Of a DNA stretch of 6,100 nt, positions 5,224 to 6,100 are shown piece by piece. Source of the DNA: Dehalococcoides mccartyi (GTDB lineage: Bacteria; Chloroflexota; Dehalococcoidia; UBA2979); assembly GCA_945888895.1 (NCBI GenBank), contig CAMDAY010000133.1, forward strand, positions 1 through 6,100, given 5' to 3'. The notes beneath the pieces were generated by a model. It was given only the letters and a program-made list of their open reading frames with translations, was not told the origin of the DNA and did no database searches. A program made the position numbers and the translations under genes. How positions within the stretch are numbered: position 1 is the stretch's first letter; every line of letters starts with the position of its first letter.

Positions 5224-5472
5224 CTAGGGCGCAGGCGCGTCACCGTAGAGGGCACGCTCGATCGCGGGGTCGAGGGCGGGGCCGCGCGAGACGTATGCCT
5301 TCGCGCGCTTGCGGAGCGTGGCGCGCTCCATGAGCACGCGATGCGCACACGTGGTGCAGCGCAGGCCGATGTCCGCACCCACGCGCACGACCTCCCAGTC
5401 GAAGCCGCCGCACGGATGGGCGCGCTGCATGCGGATCACGTCCGCCATGCGCACATCCGTCATCGGCAGCAT
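5224..5472 (-). CDS. DUF951 small Cys-containing protein
   Basis: An 82-residue protein of the DUF951 family, whose function is unknown. The family pattern is clear: DVIRMQRAHPCGGFDWEVVR (11-30), VGADIGLRC (31-39) and C42, followed by a basic stretch (RATLRKRAK, 50-58). Cys21, Cys39 and Cys42 could form a small zinc or metal site with a nearby His; this is inferred from spacing. The C-terminal 20 residues are less typical. ATG 5472 is chosen because GAGG lies 7 bases upstream; ATG 5463 (M4) is an alternative. The ribosome site lies in a short dyad (CGAG, 4 bases, CTCG) immediately before the start codon. The gene follows pyrF by 16 bases and is probably co-transcribed with it. It ends at TAG 5226-5224. 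Confidence 0.92.
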   Translation of the reverse strand: MLPMTDVRMADVIRMQRAHPCGGFDWEVVRVGADIGLRCTTCAHRVLMERATLRKRAKAYVSRGPALDPAIERALYGDAPAP

Positions 5473-5488
5473 CGAGGTGCCTCGTGCC

Positions 5489-6100
5489 CTATGCGCCGCG
5501 CGCGGCGTTAATCGCGTCGCGCAGCTCGATGGCAGCAAGACGCGCGCCCTCGGCCCACGCGGGGCGGTCGCGGGACTCGACGGGCTTCGCGTACAGCACG
5601 CCGCGCGAGGCGTTGACGATGAGGTTGGCCCCGTTGCCGTCGATCCCTGCCTGCACGGCTGCCTCGAGGTCGCCGGCCTGCGCACCGACGCCGGGCATGA
5701 GGATTGGCAGATCGGGGCAAATGGCGCGGATCTCACGCGCCTCCTCTGGGTAGGTCGCGCCGACGACGAGGCCGATGTTGCCCTTCGTGTTCCAGCCGTT
5801 CGCGAGGCGCGCGACGTACGCGTACAGAGGCTCCTGCCGCTCGCCGACTGTGAGGTCCTGGAGGTCGCGCGCGCCGGGGTTCGAAGTGCGGCAGAGGATG
5901 AACGAGGTACGGTCCTCGTAGGCGAAGAAGGGCTCCATGGAGTCGCCGCCCATGTACGGGCTGAGCGTGACCGCGTCCGCATCGAGCGACTCGAAGACCG
6001 CCTTCGCGTAGCCGATCGCCGTGTTGCCGAGGTCGCCGCGCTGGTTGAGGAAGCGCTGGAACTCGCGCGCAAGCACGTCACCTGACGGCACCTCTTCGGC
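5489..6100 (-). CDS. pyrF: Orotidine 5'-phosphate decarboxylase, class 2, partial (5' end beyond window)
   Basis: OMP decarboxylase makes UMP from OMP in the last step of pyrimidine synthesis. The frame is open to the window edge at 6100, and about 203 codons are visible against about 270 for the family, so the N-terminal barrel strands are outside. A GTG at 6091 is only an internal candidate start. Numbering from it, clear class-2 blocks are RGDLGNTAIGYAKAVFE (18-34), DAVTLSPYMGGDSMEPF (39-55), LCRTSNPGARDLQDL (66-80), GLVVGATYPEE (107-117), MPGVGAQAGDLEAAV (132-146) and NASRGVLYA (160-168) with the phosphate-binding Arg163. The odd point is the active-site motif D-x-K-R-G-D, which here reads L-N-Q-R-G-D (residues 15-20). 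The catalytic Lys and first Asp seem to be absent. A 14-base CG palindrome (5494-5507) precedes the stop. The family is confident; activity is in doubt. Confidence 0.88.
   Translation of the reverse strand, partial: AEEVPSGDVLAREFQRFLNQRGDLGNTAIGYAKAVFESLDADAVTLSPYMGGDSMEPFFAYEDRTSFILCRTSNPGARDLQDLTVGERQEPLYAYVARLANGWNTKGNIGLVVGATYPEEAREIRAICPDLPILMPGVGAQAGDLEAAVQAGIDGNGANLIVNASRGVLYAKPVESRDRPAWAEGARLAAIELRDAINAARGA

Noticed and set aside
5224..6081. A 285-codon minus-strand frame ending at the DUF951 stop
   Set aside because: Only the last 82 codons match a family. The upstream part is an Arg/Ser/Thr-rich shadow of pyrF in another frame, so the DUF951 gene is called from ATG 5472.

Overview
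The window is a GC-rich bacterial segment in which every supported gene is on the minus strand, so it reads biologically from right (6100) to left (1). It holds the upstream two thirds of an F-type ATP synthase operon, preceded by three small housekeeping-type genes. The long plus-strand open frames are antisense shadows typical of GC-rich DNA. The combination of a class-2 PyrF, a DUF951 protein, a DUF151 nuclease-domain protein and an AtpZ-B-E-F-H-A operon with long N-terminal extensions on the membrane subunits fits Chloroflexota best, perhaps a Dehalococcoidia-like lineage. This is inference from family content, not a placement.

Layout in transcription order. (1) 6100-5489: 3' two thirds of an OMP decarboxylase gene (pyrF class 2), open at the window edge. 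(2) 5472-5224: DUF951 protein with three Cys, 16 bases after pyrF. (3) 5223-4978: a 246-base gap full of strong inverted repeats, with a probable promoter at its downstream end. (4) 4977-4435: DUF151 'bifunctional nuclease' domain protein. (5) 4434-4300: gap with an inverted repeat behind the nuclease gene and a good candidate promoter for the ATP synthase operon. (6) 4299-1: atpZ-like gene, atpB (a), atpE (c), atpF (b), atpH (delta) and atpA (alpha, cut by the window after about 375 codons). atpG, atpD and atpC would be expected beyond position 1.

The atp genes encode the membrane Fo motor (a, b, c), the delta stalk linker and the alpha catalytic-ring subunit of a proton-type ATP synthase. 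The c subunit has the carboxylate proton site but lacks the residues expected of a sodium site. Coupling is tight at atpZ/atpB (stop and start share one base) and atpF/atpH (directly abutting). About 80-base gaps follow atpB, atpE and atpH, and each carries a hairpin. Two of these hairpins include the stop codon itself.

The window is mostly ordinary core metabolism. The points that stand out are: a PyrF whose catalytic D-x-K motif appears to read L-N-Q; an a subunit with an insert of roughly 110 residues in one extracytoplasmic loop; signal-like N-termini on both b and c (and an extra hydrophobic N-terminus on a); stop-codon hairpins around atpE and after atpH; and a structured 150-base intergenic element with mutually exclusive pairings. 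I do not see a defence system, mobile element, CRISPR array, tRNA or rRNA.
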